Numbered from the stretch's first letter, positions 11,001 through 25,775 are shown. The stretch is DNA of 64,000 bases from Pictodentalium vernedei (GCA_031216915.1 CM062289.1:62379741-62443740), one strand, 5' to 3'. Notes: generated by a model not told the origin, from the sequence alone. Made by a program: numbers and translations.

Positions 11001-14000
11001 GGTGAGCGATCCATTGCTGAAAACTCAACAGAAGAGCAAGGAACTCCTTCTGGTTGATATGAAGGGCCATCTGCTCGCTGTCCCACTCACCATGAGTAGA
11101 CAGACCGAGAGGGTCCAACGTCGCACCCCAGCCCCGATCGCTGGAATCCACAGTAAGGATGCGATCGGCTGAAGGAAGATCCAACGGGACACCCTGAGTC
11201 AACCAGGGAACATCAGCCCAAGGGTGGAGGTGACAAAGCAGGGACCAAAGAATAGGAAGTTCCAGGTCTCCATGCTGAAACGAGGTGCTATGATGGACTC
11301 GTTCAGGATACTCTGATCGATGACAGGATGAAATTGGCCGTTTTTCACCAAGAAAAGTCTCAAGTAAAACCCCGGTGAAAGGGTGTTCCTGACCACCTCG
11401 ATCACCCCTTTGGAGAGGAGATTGTCGATCTCCTGCACCAGAAGGTCTGGACGCAGAGAATCGGAAGGGACCTGAGTTGGGAGGGGCACCCGAGATAAAC
11501 AGGGGTGCCGACAGAAGGACAGTCGCTGACCGGATTGGATGACGTCGAGGACTCAAGGGTCCGACGTTATCTCTGTCCAACGGTCGAAAAACAGCGACAG
11601 CCTTCCCCGACTGGAGGCGAATCGAGGTGAGGACCTTCATTTGCGGCCTCAATGAGGCCCCCCCGAGAGGAGAAACCACCCCCTCGGGAAGCAACAGAGT
11701 CCTGAGACTTTCCTCCTGACGTGGCCGATGCAGCGTGGTGCTTGGCGGGCTGGGAACGACCACTACCTGCAGCAGAAGGTTGGTCCAGCTGTCGAAACAA
11801 AAGCTAGTTCTTCGAGTGACGAAGAACCTCACCATGGACACCTTCCATGGAACCATGAAACAGCTGTGGTCCAACCAAAGAAGCAGACCTCAGAACAGCA
11901 TGCTGGCCAGAAGGAAGGGATGGAGAAGTATCCAACACTGCATCCTGGCATGCAAGGTCCAAATTAGCCGTGTTACAGGCATGAGCATGTCAGGTTCATA
12001 AGAGCCTGCGACAAAATACGCAAAGGCGCCTGAACATCATCAAACTCCCCTGGTGGAAAATATGCAGCTAGGGCAGCGATGACGTGAACCACGAGAGATA
12101 ACATGCCCAGCATCTCTCAGGACAGGCCCACCATAGATTCAATGACCGACATCGGGAGGACTGCCGACTTAGGCTTAGTCAACCCGAGGGAAGGAGAATC
12201 TTCGTCCACAGTAGTCATCCCTTGGAAGACTGGTGGACAGATGGATTCGTAGACACGAAACCGCAACGGAGGCAGAAAAGCATCAGATCGTGAAAAGAAA
12301 GAACCCTTCAGGGCCTTGGAACATATTTTGGCATCCAGGCCCTGGAAGGACTCCACAACCTGAGCTGTTTGCAGAGGACACAAAACCCCAGAGCTAGAAG
12401 GCACAACAGGGTTGCGGCGCTCCAGAGGACCGTGGCCGGATGGTCACGGATGGCTGGGCTGAAGGCTGAATATCTGGCAATAAGCCGAAGACAAAATCTA
12501 AAGCCAGCCTCAAGACTGACGAAGGGGGCCCATTGCCTTCAAGAAAATCGTCATCCTCTGTGGCAGAAGAGACGTAGCCCAACTCAGGCTGACCAGCGGA
12601 AACCTCCAGAGAATACTGAACAGCATCCAAAGGGCCAGGCGAGGAATCTCTGCGACCGACCAAAGGAGGTTGTGCCTCAGGAGGCACAGGGAAGCCAACA
12701 TGAGGGTTGCTAGAAAGCAACCGGGTGAGTGCCAGAATGGCCTGCCTCAGCTCACCCTGAGAATCCGTTGTAGCCGCGCCCGACGGAGTGTCTTCCCAAT
12801 GGACCCTTCTAGAAGAAGAACCCAAATCCTCAGTAGGGACCGACAACAAACGTCGATCAGCAGACAGAGTAGGTGCGACGGTGAGAAGTCACTGGAGGAT
12901 AGTCCCACGTGTGACGCCTAGGGGCAATCACTGACCTCAGAAGGCCCTGCCTGCAAATCCTCTAGAGAGACCAATGGTGTACGTTGATTGGTAGCTGGAC
13001 CTGGGACACGATGAGAAGACACCGGAGGATTGTCCCAAGAATGACAGGAACCTGCCATTGGCCTCTGCACAACAGAAGGCCCCAAGTGCCCATACTCTGA
13101 GACCAACGACAAGCATCGATCGACAGCCACACTTGGAACACAGTGAGAAATCACTGGAGGAAGGTCCCAAGAGTGACAGCTAACAGGAGCTGTCACTGGC
13201 CTCTGCCGAACAGCAGGCCCTGAATGCCAATGTCCCAGCCCCATCCTGCTAGTCGGCTCACCAACAGGGGAAGGCGGAACAACAAACGATTCACTCAAAG
13301 GGTGAGGAATCGCTGCTGAAGTGACCGAACGGCCCAACCAACCAGGAGCAAACATAGCCAGATGAGACGGGGCAGCCAGTAAACCCGTACAGCTTCTCTA
13401 AGAAGCCAGGGAAGGCTGAGAGCCCAGAGACACACCAGCAGATACAGCCTCGGACCCCGAGACTGTACACCATCCCCAGAAGAGATGGCAGAGCCACTAT
13501 CATACAAAACAGGATCAGCAGGAACAACTTCCCCAGCAACTGTCGACGGCGCAGGTGGCAAATTGGAGAGAGTGACCGAGCTGACCTCGGAAAAACTCTC
13601 AACAAAAACAGCCACCTCAAGGGTGACATCAGAAGCCAAAGGAAGAGCGACCACAGTCTCCACTTCAGGCATCACAGCACCAGCACCGTCAACAGTTGCA
13701 GAGGAACTTGCTAACGAAATAGGCTGACCAACATCCTGTGTGACAGAGTCACCACGTGCACTCTCAGAAATCTCCGAAGAGACACGGCTACCTTTGCCCC
13801 GAGAACGAGGGGTTCTAGCCCTGGAGAGAACCACCTTGTTCATGGAAGCCCAGAACTTAGAGGACCAACCCCCACAAACACCACAGGAATAGGCCTGTGA
13901 GGAACTGTTGCAAGAGACACAAGTAGCATGAGAATCATCTACATGTTTCACCTGCAAACAAGATGGACAAGGAATTGCTTTAGGCATAGTCCAAAAGTGT

Positions 14001-17000
14001 GGCAAAATAATTTCAATTGGGAAAAAATCCCCAAGAAGATCAAAACAATCAAGCTTCCCACCGAAGGAAAACCGAACAACAATGGTCGCGTTTTCACATG
14101 TGGGAAAAGCAAGACAATGTAAGAGAGAATACAAGCAAAAATGAGCATAAATAATATTATAATGAATCAATTTAGAGCTTGATAAAAGAATACAGTCCAC
14201 TTGCACATTAATTGACAATAATAGCAGACAAAATCAAGTTGTTCACGAAGGAAAAACAAATAAGCAGCACGAGTCAAAAAATTTTCGACCATGTTAAAAT
14301 GGCGGAAATAAAAGGAATTGACATCACAGTTGTTATGCATGCGCTTGGTAAAGGCAAGAGGTGTGCAGAGAGAGTACCTGTAATGTCGAGCGCCGGTCTC
14401 CCTCGACCCCTTTTTCGATCTTTTTCATGCTTTTGCACTCTTCCACTTTTCCAACTCGTTGGGAAAAGTTTCTTAGATTCTTATATTGAGTTAGTTCCAA
14501 AGTAGGGCTTGCACTTACGTTAAATTATGTGGCCATTCTGGTAATTCGATATTACGTGCAGTATCTCAAAATGCACTGGATTTTTAAAACTGAATTTGCA
14601 GTGGTGTTTACTGGAGTGCGGTGGAGATTTCTCTCACTACCGATCGCGACCCATGGTTGCAGTTAACCTCCCAGCTGTAGTGTTCAACTGATGACCGGAA
14701 CCAGGCACACCACAATTGGCTGATTGTGGGCAATCGGATGACAACAGCTCCTAGAACATCTGTTCAACCGATTGTTGCCAAGCATTTTGTGATGATTCAT
14801 TAACCGTATTTTATTATCTTCTGCAATTGTTCAATTGTTAATGTAAAATGATGTCAATGATACCGTTCAATAAAGTTGAGAAACAACCACAATGTGTATT
14901 CCTAATCTCTCTAGACACCCTTTTACAGGATACACAAGTTAAACGACATGTAAAGCTTACAATTGAGCATACTTGAGGCAATCGCCAGTTCATACTGGAA
15001 ACGTGAAGGCTTCGCTCCATTGACTCAAGTCGCGTGTAATTTTACTGCGACCCCAGCCAACAAAGTTTAACACTGTAAAAAAATGTTCAGTTTAATGTAG
15101 TTCTTTCGAACCTTGACTTGTCTAGCAGTGCACAGGTATTACAATCGGAATTGGCATCAGAATCGGCCGATTGTGAGCTCAAATAACCAGTAATCGGTCA
15201 GCAACCATTTTTGGTAATCGGTTGAACACTACCCAGCTCTACCATGCAACTTTGCCTGAGAGCAAATATTCCATACAACTTTCCATATGTCATGTCTCTT
15301 AGGTTTATTAACCCTTTACCCAATGCAGACGATATCAAAATTTATTATTTTAAATATCATTTTTTTTTAATTTTTCAAAACATTTCACCAAAACCATGTC
15401 AAGTGACCCCTCATTGGAACGAGCTTGACAAGCTCGTTCCAAGAGGGGCCACGTGATATGGTTTTGTTGTAATTTTTTGAAAAGTTAAAAAATTTATAGT
15501 AATTTATATATTTTTTATACTTACCAATGACCCGGACATAGCTGGTGCTAACTGTTAAAAATCTAGGGCCAAACACAAATTTTGCCCCCCAATCCCCCAA
15601 ATTTGCATCTAAAACCAAAGAAATCATGTCCTAAAAGGTCCTCCATACTTTGCCTCCACTGCGCATGCACAGTGTCAAGGAGGTCTCGAAATTGGCGCCA
15701 ATTATCATTCTTACAAGCAGTGCCTGGTCAGCGCTATGTACTCAGCGGGGAGGTATGAGTTCCCAACTCCTGGGAGGGCCATCCCCATCTGGGTCATTGG
15801 TAAGTATAAAAAATATATAAATTACTATAAATTTTTTAACATTTTTAACCTGTACCAATGACCCAGACCCAGACATAGCTGAATAGTAAAAAGGCTGGAG
15901 GGCCTAGGACATAGAGGGAAATCCAATAAGCTCAATTAAATAAAATAGAGTCATCCCCTCGAGGAGAAAAGGAGTATTAGGCTTTACATGTATCTTTCAT
16001 ATTTTATGATAAATTAGAAAGACACAACACCCTCCATAATTGAGCATAATAACACTCATGTTCTTTATTAACATCCAGTATAACCCTTTATACTAATTAT
16101 TTTTAAAGTAAGCCAATAAATAAAGTTAGTCCAGAGAATTGAGACTCTTTATACTCTCTTAAAGGTGTCCGAGGATTGTATATTAACGCCCGTTTGACAC
16201 GTATACAAATGCTTCACACCGAGCTACACTTTAAAAATATGACATGAATGAATATTTAAACATTAACTTTACACTTTAAAACCATCCCGGTAACGACTCA
16301 GAATTACTGACTCCGGAGGAGGTATCCCCTTGCTTTTCACTATAAAGCAGGTGACCTAAGGGAACACACCCCCCCCCCCCCCCTTGCCCTGGGTCAAATA
16401 GCCCAGAGCGAAGAGGGCAGCAGGACGGAGTCACTGCCAGAACAGAAAGCCTGCATAACTATAGTTGCAACTGTTTAGTGGACGACATTCTGAGCAACAG
16501 ATAACGGACCTAAACAATGCAGGTCTCCAGAAATGGACTCAATATTTCTGAGATAAAAATTTGTGAATGTGGATGGCTGAGATAGATCAATATGCAGCCT
16601 TCATTAAATCTGTAATAGCAACACTATTAGCGTAAGCCCAAGATGTAGAAAGAGCTCTTACTTCATGAGCCGAAATCTTAAGCACAGACTGCTGAGTTGA
16701 AGATAGATCATCATAAGCAGTACGGATACTTAATTGAATCCATCTAGCAATAGAATGGACCGTAATGTCCTTTCTATTAGGCATCAGAGACAGAAAGAAG
16801 CGTTTTCGTCCCTTTCTGATAAACTGAGATCTTTGTTTATAAATACGTAAAGCTCTAACCGGACAGAGTAAAGGCCTATGCCCGTCTGAAGATGGAAGGG
16901 CCTTAATAACAATAGGTTCCAGATACTTATTAGGAGCCTGATTCCAAAAATCCAACATTAGTAGTAAAGGTAATAGTGTTCCCAACACTACGATAGTGAG

Positions 17001-20000
17001 AATCGTCCACCGATAGTGCATGAAGCTCACTGACTCTTCTAGAAGAAGAGATAGCTAAGAGAAATGCTGTCTTATAAGACAAGAATTTTAAATCTACTGT
17101 CTCAAGAGGCTCAAATGGCTTTTCTTTTAGTTTAAGAAGAACCTAAGCTAAATTCCATTTAGGAATTAATCTAAGAGTTCTAGGTCTATTTATCGAAAAG
17201 TTTCTAACTAATTTAGATAAAGAGACATTAGATCCAATTTGTAAACTATCATGATGTGCATAGGTATCAGATAACATAGACCTATAACCTTTAATAGTAA
17301 CAGGCTGCAGTTTGATCTCGTCAAACAAGTATACTAGAAAGTTTGCAATGTCTGGTATGGAGGGATCAAAAATATCAACAGAATGATCCCTACACCAACG
17401 ACGAAAGACCTTCCACTTAGCCGCATAGTTTAGCGAAGAGGAGGTCCTCCTACAGTTAGAAATTGCGTCCACTGCTCGTCCTGTAAAATGCTTGCCGTGC
17501 AAGAAGGACCGCACAACGGAAATACGTGAAGGTTGAGACCTTGTGGGTTGTGAAGTTGACGCGATTTCCCCTGCGAAAGAAGATCCTCTCGTGGAGGAAG
17601 CTTTCGCGGTAAGTCCCACAGCAGACACCTGAGTAGATTTATCCACAGTCTCTGTGGAGACAGAGATGCTACCAACAGAATTTTGCATTGTGATTGTTTT
17701 ATCTTTAGCAATATTTGCTGAATCAATGGCGCTGGAGGATACGCATATCCTATCATTCCGTCCCATGAGATCGATAGAGCGTCTACTGCATATGCTCGGG
17801 GATCTGGACATGGTGACACATACGTCTGCAACTGATTGTTGAGTTGTGTTGCAAATAAGTCTATCATTGGCCATTCCCATTGATAGCAAATCTGATTGAA
17901 TACCTGTTTGTTGAGAGTCCATTCTGAAGGCAACAAGCGACCCTTCCGTGAAAGGGAGTCTGCTAATACATTCAGACGACCCGGAATATGACGGACCGAA
18001 AGTAGAACTTGGTGTTCTACAACAAACAGAAGGATTCTTTCCATTAAATTGAATAACGGAACGGAATGAGTGCCTCCCTGGTTCCGAATATACGCAACTA
18101 CTGTCGTATTGTCAGACAGGATTTGGACATGTGCTTTCCGAATAATGTTCATCCAATGACGTAGTGCAAGCCAAATTGATATCATTTCCTTGATGTTTAT
18201 ATGCTTGCCTAGAAACTGCGGATCCCAAAGACCCTGGCACTTCGAATCCATTGGGATCAATGTTGCACCCCAACCTGTTTGACTGGCATCCGTCATAATC
18301 GTAAAACTCGGATCCGGCAACTGCAGTGGAACTCCCTGAGTCAACCACTGAATGTTTGCCCAAGTCTGAATCTCTTGTTATCACTTGATTTGACAAGAGA
18401 ATGTCTATATTGAGCGAATGAATCTTTACACTCCAATTCTGAGTCAAGAAAATTTGGAGAGGACGAGTGCGTAACCACCCCATCGGAATGAGATCCGCAG
18501 CGGCTCCGCACAGACCTATCAGTCTCATGAACTCCCTCGCTGTGACTTTGTCTGAGTGAAGACAATAGCGAGCGTAACAACTGATTAATTTCGCTCTGGT
18601 TAACGGGAGACGAACGAGATTGTTGTGCATCTCGAAGCTCATTCCCAGATGAGTGAATGACTTGGACGGCACCAGATCCGACTTCTCGTTTATTATAAAA
18701 CCGAGACGTCGGAGTAATAGAAGCAGATTCTGCACATCGTTCTGAAGCGTTAACTCGTTGCCGTACCTCTGAAGAATGTCGTCCAGGTAGGCCGACGTTA
18801 CCGCAGACGAATGAGCTCGGAAATGTATCATTACTGAGTTCATTATTCAAGTGAAAGCCCAGGGTGCTAGATTCAAACCGAAGCACATCGCCCGGAACTG
18901 ATATACAACTCCTAGGACTGCGAAGCGTAGATACTTTCTGAATGTCGGATGTACCATGACGTGAAAGTACGCATCTTTGAGATCTATGCTTGTAGCATAG
19001 TCGTTCACCCCGAATACTCGCTCTGACTGATCGAATTGTCTCCATATAAAACTTTGGAGCGACGATCAGCTTGTTTATCCAGCTCAGATCTATGACTGGA
19101 CAGAACGAGCCGTCTGGTTTCGGAACCAGAAATAGATGGCTGTAGAAACCCGGTGATTCCTGGTCTTCTACGACCTCTACCGCGTTCTTTGTCAGAAGAG
19201 ACTGTACTTCTGATAAAAGAGCATCTCTTTTCTGCGGATTTGACGGAAGCTGAGTCCATTTTGGACTTCGAGTTAATGGAGGCTTTCGTTTGAAGGATAT
19301 TCTTAGTCCTTCCGAAATTACCCCTCGGACCCAGGGGTCGTCCGTAATCGACGCCCACTCGTTCATAAAACTCGATAATTTTCCGCCTACCGGAACACGA
19401 TAGAGGTTCAAACCATCACCCCCTGGACCTGCGAGGCCTGCGGAAGGAGAAACTACGTCCTCCACGACCCGCACCTCGTCCCGTCGATCTCGGGGCGTCT
19501 GACCGGTTGTCTTGGCCAGAATAACATCCCGTACGTGAGTCGCTGCCTTGACGGTCTCTAGAATAAGACCTAGAGGACGTATAAGAACCTCTATAGGAAC
19601 TTCTTAGGGCGTACTTGTCCCAGAAGTGCCTGTCTTACTCTTTTCTGCTGTATCCGTTTTTTTGGAAGCGGATTTGAAAAGCAGAGAATCCGAAGCTTTC
19701 TTAGTTATCTTATCATAGATTGCTGAAAGCTTGCCGTCGAAGAGAAGCTCTCCGGAAACCAAAGCGACTCTGAGAGAGTTCTTCACCTTACTATCCACGC
19801 GCGTGGATGTAGCTAGGGCTGCGTCACATCTAACCAACTCCAGGTTTGCCACTGAAAGGGCGGAGTTATACGTGGAATAAGCTATTGCCCTTGAAAGAAG
19901 TCTTAATGAGGATTGTATATCCTGGAATTCTTTCCCTTGAAGACACAATGATAACGCCTTAGTAAGGTGGTCTGCATATGATAAAGCGTCTAAGCTAGCT

Positions 20001-23000
20001 CTGTTAGACATTATTGTCATTTCCAACGTCGTGGTTGGAATTGACATAGACGACGGTATAGACAATTCCAAGTCTTCAGCCTCGTCGTCTAGACGCAGAG
20101 GAACTCTCGGTATGCCCTGTCCTGCAGTTTCGAATTTATTCCTTGAATTGATGAAAGGCAGATTTAGAGCATTTGCGGACAAGAAACCGGCCTTGCCTGT
20201 TTTGGTAGCAAGCTTATAAATAGCGTTGTTCAATAATACGAATGTTCTTGTGACATTATTGGACTGTGTCGGAAACTCAGGGACGATGTCCCTGAACCGA
20301 TCAAAAAAATCTGTGTCCAATGATGCTATCTGTCTCTTATCTGGCATCGCAGCATTCTGGTCCGACGGAACAACTTGTGGAAGGTAATGCCGGATGAAAT
20401 CTACGGCAGTTTTATGTTGTTCCGAAAGGGAAAGCTCCAAATCCTCTGAATCCCTTTCGCCATCCTGTCAGACCCTATGATGTTCTCAGTTGTCCGTACC
20501 TGATGCATCAGCGGAGCGTACCGGCACAGCGTCGTCAGATAATTCTTGATCCGACAGAGGTTCTGTCGTTTGCTGGGATGCTGCGAAAAGTTGTGCTATT
20601 TGGGATAGCACGTCCGTCACTGAGGCCTGTGGAGTAGCTGTCTTACGTTGCTTTGCCGCTGGAAGCTCCGTGTACATTGACTCCTGCATACTTCTCTTAT
20701 GCGAACGTCCGGAGTCTACAGGCCTCGTGTCCCAGGCTACCGGATGGCGTGACCTGGTCGCCGTGGAATCCCTGCTTGGCGAAGCTGGCTGGATATCCGT
20801 GGTCACGTAGCCAAGGTGCGGTCGTGTGCGCTGCCGTGAGGATGAGGAAGCCTTCTGGACAGTCTTCTGGCCTCTCTCGCTCGCAGCCCGGATGGACCTG
20901 GACGAGCTAGGAACCGGACTAATAGGCTTCCTCCGTTCTCTCCTCTGATCCGCCGTCACTGGGTGTGCACTTTGTTGATTTATAGTGCTCGCATCACCCA
21001 AATCTCCTTCCTGGACCGCAACGGACGAACTCAGCTGCCGAACCATTCGATGAATGGACGTTACACCGGGCGAGCTAGCGGACGTCAACGCCGTCGATCC
21101 TACTAGGAACCTCTTAGGCAATTGACGTATTCCCATGAGCACTTTTGCTGCTAGCTCTTCATTTAATTGCGACGACGGAGGCACACTTTTGGAAGACATC
21201 ACGGAAACATCACCCTGTTCTTGTTCCTCTGAAATAGAGATTGATAAACTAGAGTGACACTGCATAGAAAGGACCGGCATGGCCTTTTCACCGCTAACAA
21301 AATACTGTGACACACATTTCCAATGTTTGTCATCCCAATTGACACATACTGAACAGGAGTTAGTGCGAGTACACTGACTACAATTAATACAATAATTATG
21401 AAAGTCAGAGGAAGATTTCCTCTTATTACAATTTGAACAATATCCTTTCATTGTGAAAAGAATACAAAAAGTCCTAGTACTCGCACGAACCCCTGAAAAC
21501 AAAGATACATAATAACATGATCCATTAACATAGAAAAAATAATTGAAATCAAAAAAATTTTTGGAAAAAATATTTTTTCAGAAAAGCCCAAGTTTCTGAA
21601 AAGTAACGTTGAGCCCCAATGGATCCCAAGCTTAAGTGTGGACAAAAATTTTTAAAATATTTTAAAAAATTAATGCAACACTTACAAATAATAATAATGT
21701 ATCTTGTTATGATTAAACTAACACAAAGACAAGAAATCCCCCTCCACAGAGACTGTTGTCAAAGTAAACAAGAAGTGTATAAACACCAGAAACATGACTC
21801 CAGGCACTGATAACCATGGCCCGAAATCAGTTACCAATAATACAATATCTGATGCAAAACAGAGACTTCCAGGGAAGAAACTGCAGAACATCAGATGGTA
21901 GATGCAGAACACTACGCCTAAACATCCATGGGTGAGGACGTAAACATGGGGAAAAGAACAGAATTCATTCTGTTACCCAGCTAAAACTCCCAAGAAATTT
22001 TAGTAATAATATTACAGAAAATATGCCAAAAGCATGGGAGAATAGCAAGGGGGGACTTAAAGGAAAGGGAGAGAGGAAACACTGAACAAGCAGTGTAACT
22101 TTATAGCAAGAATGACAACAACAGGCCCATGGCTCGAAAATAGGCAACTTAACATAATTTCATACAAAAATTTTAAGTTACAGCCCTGATTATTTTCTGT
22201 CATTCATTTTTCCTCTCCTCCTTCTATTTCCTCTTTAGATCCACCATTTCTCTAATATTTATGTGTCTGGCATCATTTAAACTGAGATTTACAAGCACAA
22301 ATATCAGTCAGATGTGAACTGATGAAGGGCCAAACAAAGAATGATAATTGGCGCCAATTTCGAGACCTCCTTGACACTGCGCATGTGCAGTGGAGGCAAA
22401 GTATGGAGGACCTTTTAGGACATGATTTCTTTGGTTTTAGATGCAAATTTTGGGGAGGGGGGGTCAAAATTTGTGTTTGGCCCTAGATTTTTAAGAGTTA
22501 GCACCAGCTATGTTTGGGTCATTGGTACAGTATAAAAATATAGTATTTTTTCAGCTGTGGTCGATTCATTGGGTAAAGGGTTAATCCTTTGCCCAACACA
22601 CAGGATATCAAAATTCCTTATTTTAATTAGAATTTTAATTATTGTGTTCTAAACTTTTTCAAAAATTTTCAACAAAATCATATCATGTGATCTCCTTCAT
22701 TGGAACAAGGAGCCTGTTTCAATGAGAGGAGGAGAGGGAGGGAGCCACATGATATGGTTTTGTTGAAGTTTTCTGAAAAATACATGTATTGTTTTTTCAA
22801 CTACTCACTTTGTAAATTACATGGACAGATATTACTGATTTGTTAGATAAAGTGTTAACATGGCTTAACAAACTAACCCTAGTCCAACATTGCAGTGGCT
22901 GGGAGTGTAAGATGCAGTGCTTCAAAGCAAATGGTTGCAATTTGAATCAGTTGAAGAAAAAAGAACATGTAAGGCCACACAAAGTAGATCATCTGTTTCT

Positions 23001-24621
23001 CAGGCCATTATTTGTGAAATTGCATGTGTGCGAGCGGTTTTTTATTTTATTTTTTATTTCAGTAATTACTTCTTTGCCATCAAAAGTTCATGTTCTTGGT
23101 TCAAATTTTAGGCCTCATAATCTACAGAATAGCATGGTTGGTGGTGTACAGTACACGCCAGGGGGATGATCCCGCGATCGCCCATCACCGGTACGAGGAA
23201 AAGAGATTAAAATGACCCGGCGACGTCCAGCGTCGATGCGGTGTCGAATTTTACCACTGCGATCTCCAGGATAAGAGATTAATGCTCATTGGGACAGTAG
23301 CGATTCTGATGTATCAAGTGCTAATATATTTCCCGTGCATTATCGCTCGTCACCGCGTTAGCATTTTCTGATGTAAATGTATTAATGCAAAGCAATGTCT
23401 GAAACACAAGTAACCAACTCAAAATTGAATATGAAGCATGTCGAGTCAGTTTTATCGACATTAAATATTTTTTCTCATCACTGTCAAGACAGCAAACACA
23501 CTCTACAACATTTTCAATTAAAGTACAATCTTCTTCGGAAACTCCCCGGGACGTTTCGAAATCAAACATGGGAAAAGTTTCTCTTTTGGGTAATCTGCTG
23601 CCCCGAATAAATATGTGAAGGTGATATTTTTAGACAGCAATATGTTAAGAACGATGCTCGTCTGACTGAAAACAAACAGTGGTCATTTTCCGTTATTTAT
23701 TTCTACAAGTAACTCAAGTGCGCTGGAAAAAACATCATTGTGATGTCAGCAGCCATGTGCTTCAAACTGCGCAAATTGTGTTCAGACCCGGCGATTCCGT
23801 TCCATCAACTCGACCCGTCAGAAATTATTTTCTCCTCATATACCGCATACCGCAGCGTGCTCATGCACATCGACTGAATTATGAATAAATCTGTGTTTAG
23901 CACATGGAAATAATAATAAAAATAAATAAAATAAATAAATAGTAAATATTCATTGTTGACGTTTCGAGGGCCTGGTCGGATCCTAACATATATCAGCAAA
24001 GAGAAGAATTCCAATCTTCTTAATGTTCGCGACTTGAATATTTTACCTGCAGCGTTCACGTGGAATGCGTGAGTACTCTGTTAGCTGGATAATCTGGCAT
24101 ACTAAAAGAATAATCATTTGGGATACACATTAGCAATTTTAGCTTCAAAGCGTTGTTTGAGCCCACATGCCCATTGCCTTCTCAGTGATCTCCAAATAAG
24201 ATCACCTGCATCACGTTCTCAAATTGGAAAAATGTTACTCTTAATTTTTAACTTAAAAAAACGCATAAAAACAGCGGGGTTTGAATTCGAGAGTGCATAC
24301 TTCCTAACGACGGAAAACGGTCAATCTCATTCGCTAAATGGAACACGGAGTACAAAAAACACAGTTTCCAGACTGCGTATTTCTGCCTCACTGCATGGAT
24401 CCAATTTCTTTCGCATTGAAAACGCAGTGCATAATGAAATATAATATTTCTCGTCGCAAGATTTTCTTTCGTTTTGTGTGCTAGAATCAAGTGTTCCGTG
24501 AATCTTTCGTTTATACATGCGTGGGTCATTGGGCGGATGTTTTCTTGTGGAAAATGCCCCCCCCCCCCCCCGCACATACACCTCCCCTCTCAAGTGATGC
24601 ACCCCCCCCCCACACACACTC

Positions 24622-24653
<32 letters not shown>

Positions 24654-25742
24654 CCACATCGATTCTCTGGGAACGGAGGGCTGCAGTCGTCCCGGCCTCA
24701 TATGCCTATGGTTCTTGAAAAAAAAATGGACACCACCCCACCCATCATTAACGAGCTATATGCATTCCGTGGTTCTGATTAAACGTGTTTTCACGGTTCT
24801 GGTATAAGTTCACCTTTCTCACTTCATCTCAAATGTCTTTGACTGCCAGAGTCTTATTGTCCAGCGGTTCTGTTTTGAAGTAAAATTCGAGCTAAACCGT
24901 CCATATCAATAGGCTACTAAGAATAACATAGGTTTATACAATAATCGGTAGCTGATTAAACTTCTGATCACTAATCCTATTGCGGTGACTGTGAAATTAA
25001 AAAGATTATTGCCAATGATTTTAATTGCTAAACAAACTCCTAGAATTATTAATTATAGTTAAATGTGCTAACTCTAAGGATGTTGAGGTGTGACTTCTCT
25101 ATCCAAAGTCGATTAATTGGGAATAAGTGTCAAAATTATCAGCTGTCCGAATTCAATTAACTATTTCTTGAGTTGAAGAAAAAAACCTGATTCTAATCCT
25201 TCAACACGCCTAAGACATGAAAGTATCAGATCACAAACAGTCACTGAGGGTCGATTTGGCATGCCCCCCCCCCCCCCCCACCACCCCCCCCCCCCCCACA
25301 CCGTCCATGCGCGCCTTCGGCACGCGAAACCATTCCGCACCTCCAGCATGATTCTAAATTTCATTTGTCTGTGTTTTCAAAGCAAGGCTGTTATCCAGAA
25401 GCGAAGCTAGGATTTCTTATTATTGGGGGGGGGGGGGGCATTGTTTGTTTTGGCGGGGGGAGGGGGTAGCCAGGTCCATACATGCCATATGCATATCCGA
25501 TGGCCATAGGCCTGAGGTGGGTGTGGCCTTCCCGCTGGTGGAGCTTCGATGGAATTGTAGATCAGTCCTACTTCACTATTTTTGAAAGTGCAAAGTCTCT
25601 GACGGAACTTCCATTTATTCAACTGCTGGGGAAGTAAATATACCAGGTGCATAGTCGGGATGGGGGGGGGGGGGGGGCTCTTGCATAGAGTCAATGTTTT
25701 TTTTTGGTGGGGAACAACAACACTGAATTTTACTGGTTATCC

Positions 25743-25775
<33 letters not shown>

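Larger units (their letters stand above)
10505..14218 (-). mobile_element. DIRS-like retrotransposon copy A, truncated and internally deleted
   Basis: On the minus strand this copy has a gag-like region, a reverse-transcriptase stub and RNase H with its downstream domain, in DIRS order. The tyrosine recombinase and the left terminus with internal complementary region are absent, so it is truncated at about 10.5 kb. The right end is undefined (somewhere between 14.2 and 14.5 kb). Its RNase H is closest to copy D in this window, so A and D form one family. Confidence 0.85.
15484..22539 (-). mobile_element. DIRS retrotransposon copy B, full length, 7056 bp
   Basis: Termini are defined three ways: homology with copy C stops there, the host MITE resumes there, and the internal complementary region reproduces both ends. 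Read on the minus strand the order is ITR, gag, RT, RNase H, tyrosine recombinase, internal complementary region, ITR. There is no target-site duplication, as expected for tyrosine-recombinase integration. Coding capacity is broken by stops and frameshifts, but no large deletion is apparent. Confidence 0.93.
15308..22584. mobile_element. TTAA-bounded MITE family 2, split by DIRS copy B
   Basis: The left part, 15308-15483, starts TTAACCCTTTACCCAATGCA and includes the central hairpin (GAACGAGCTTGACAAGCTCG). The right part, 22540-22584, ends GGGTAAAGGGTTAA. Compared with the intact copy at 42872-43121 the two parts are complementary pieces of one element, so B inserted into it. Confidence 0.85.

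Noticed and set aside
14220-14510. 5' terminal repeat of DIRS copy A
   Set aside because: There is no inverted partner at the truncated left end and no clear match to copy D's terminal region, so the boundary cannot be supported.
17143-17922. DIRS B recombinase as an intact gene
   Set aside because: The frame stops at a TAG before the catalytic Arg, and the rest lies in other frames.
24474-24782. Proline-rich and glycine-rich open frames
   Set aside because: They are translations of poly-C/poly-G runs; no supporting structure.
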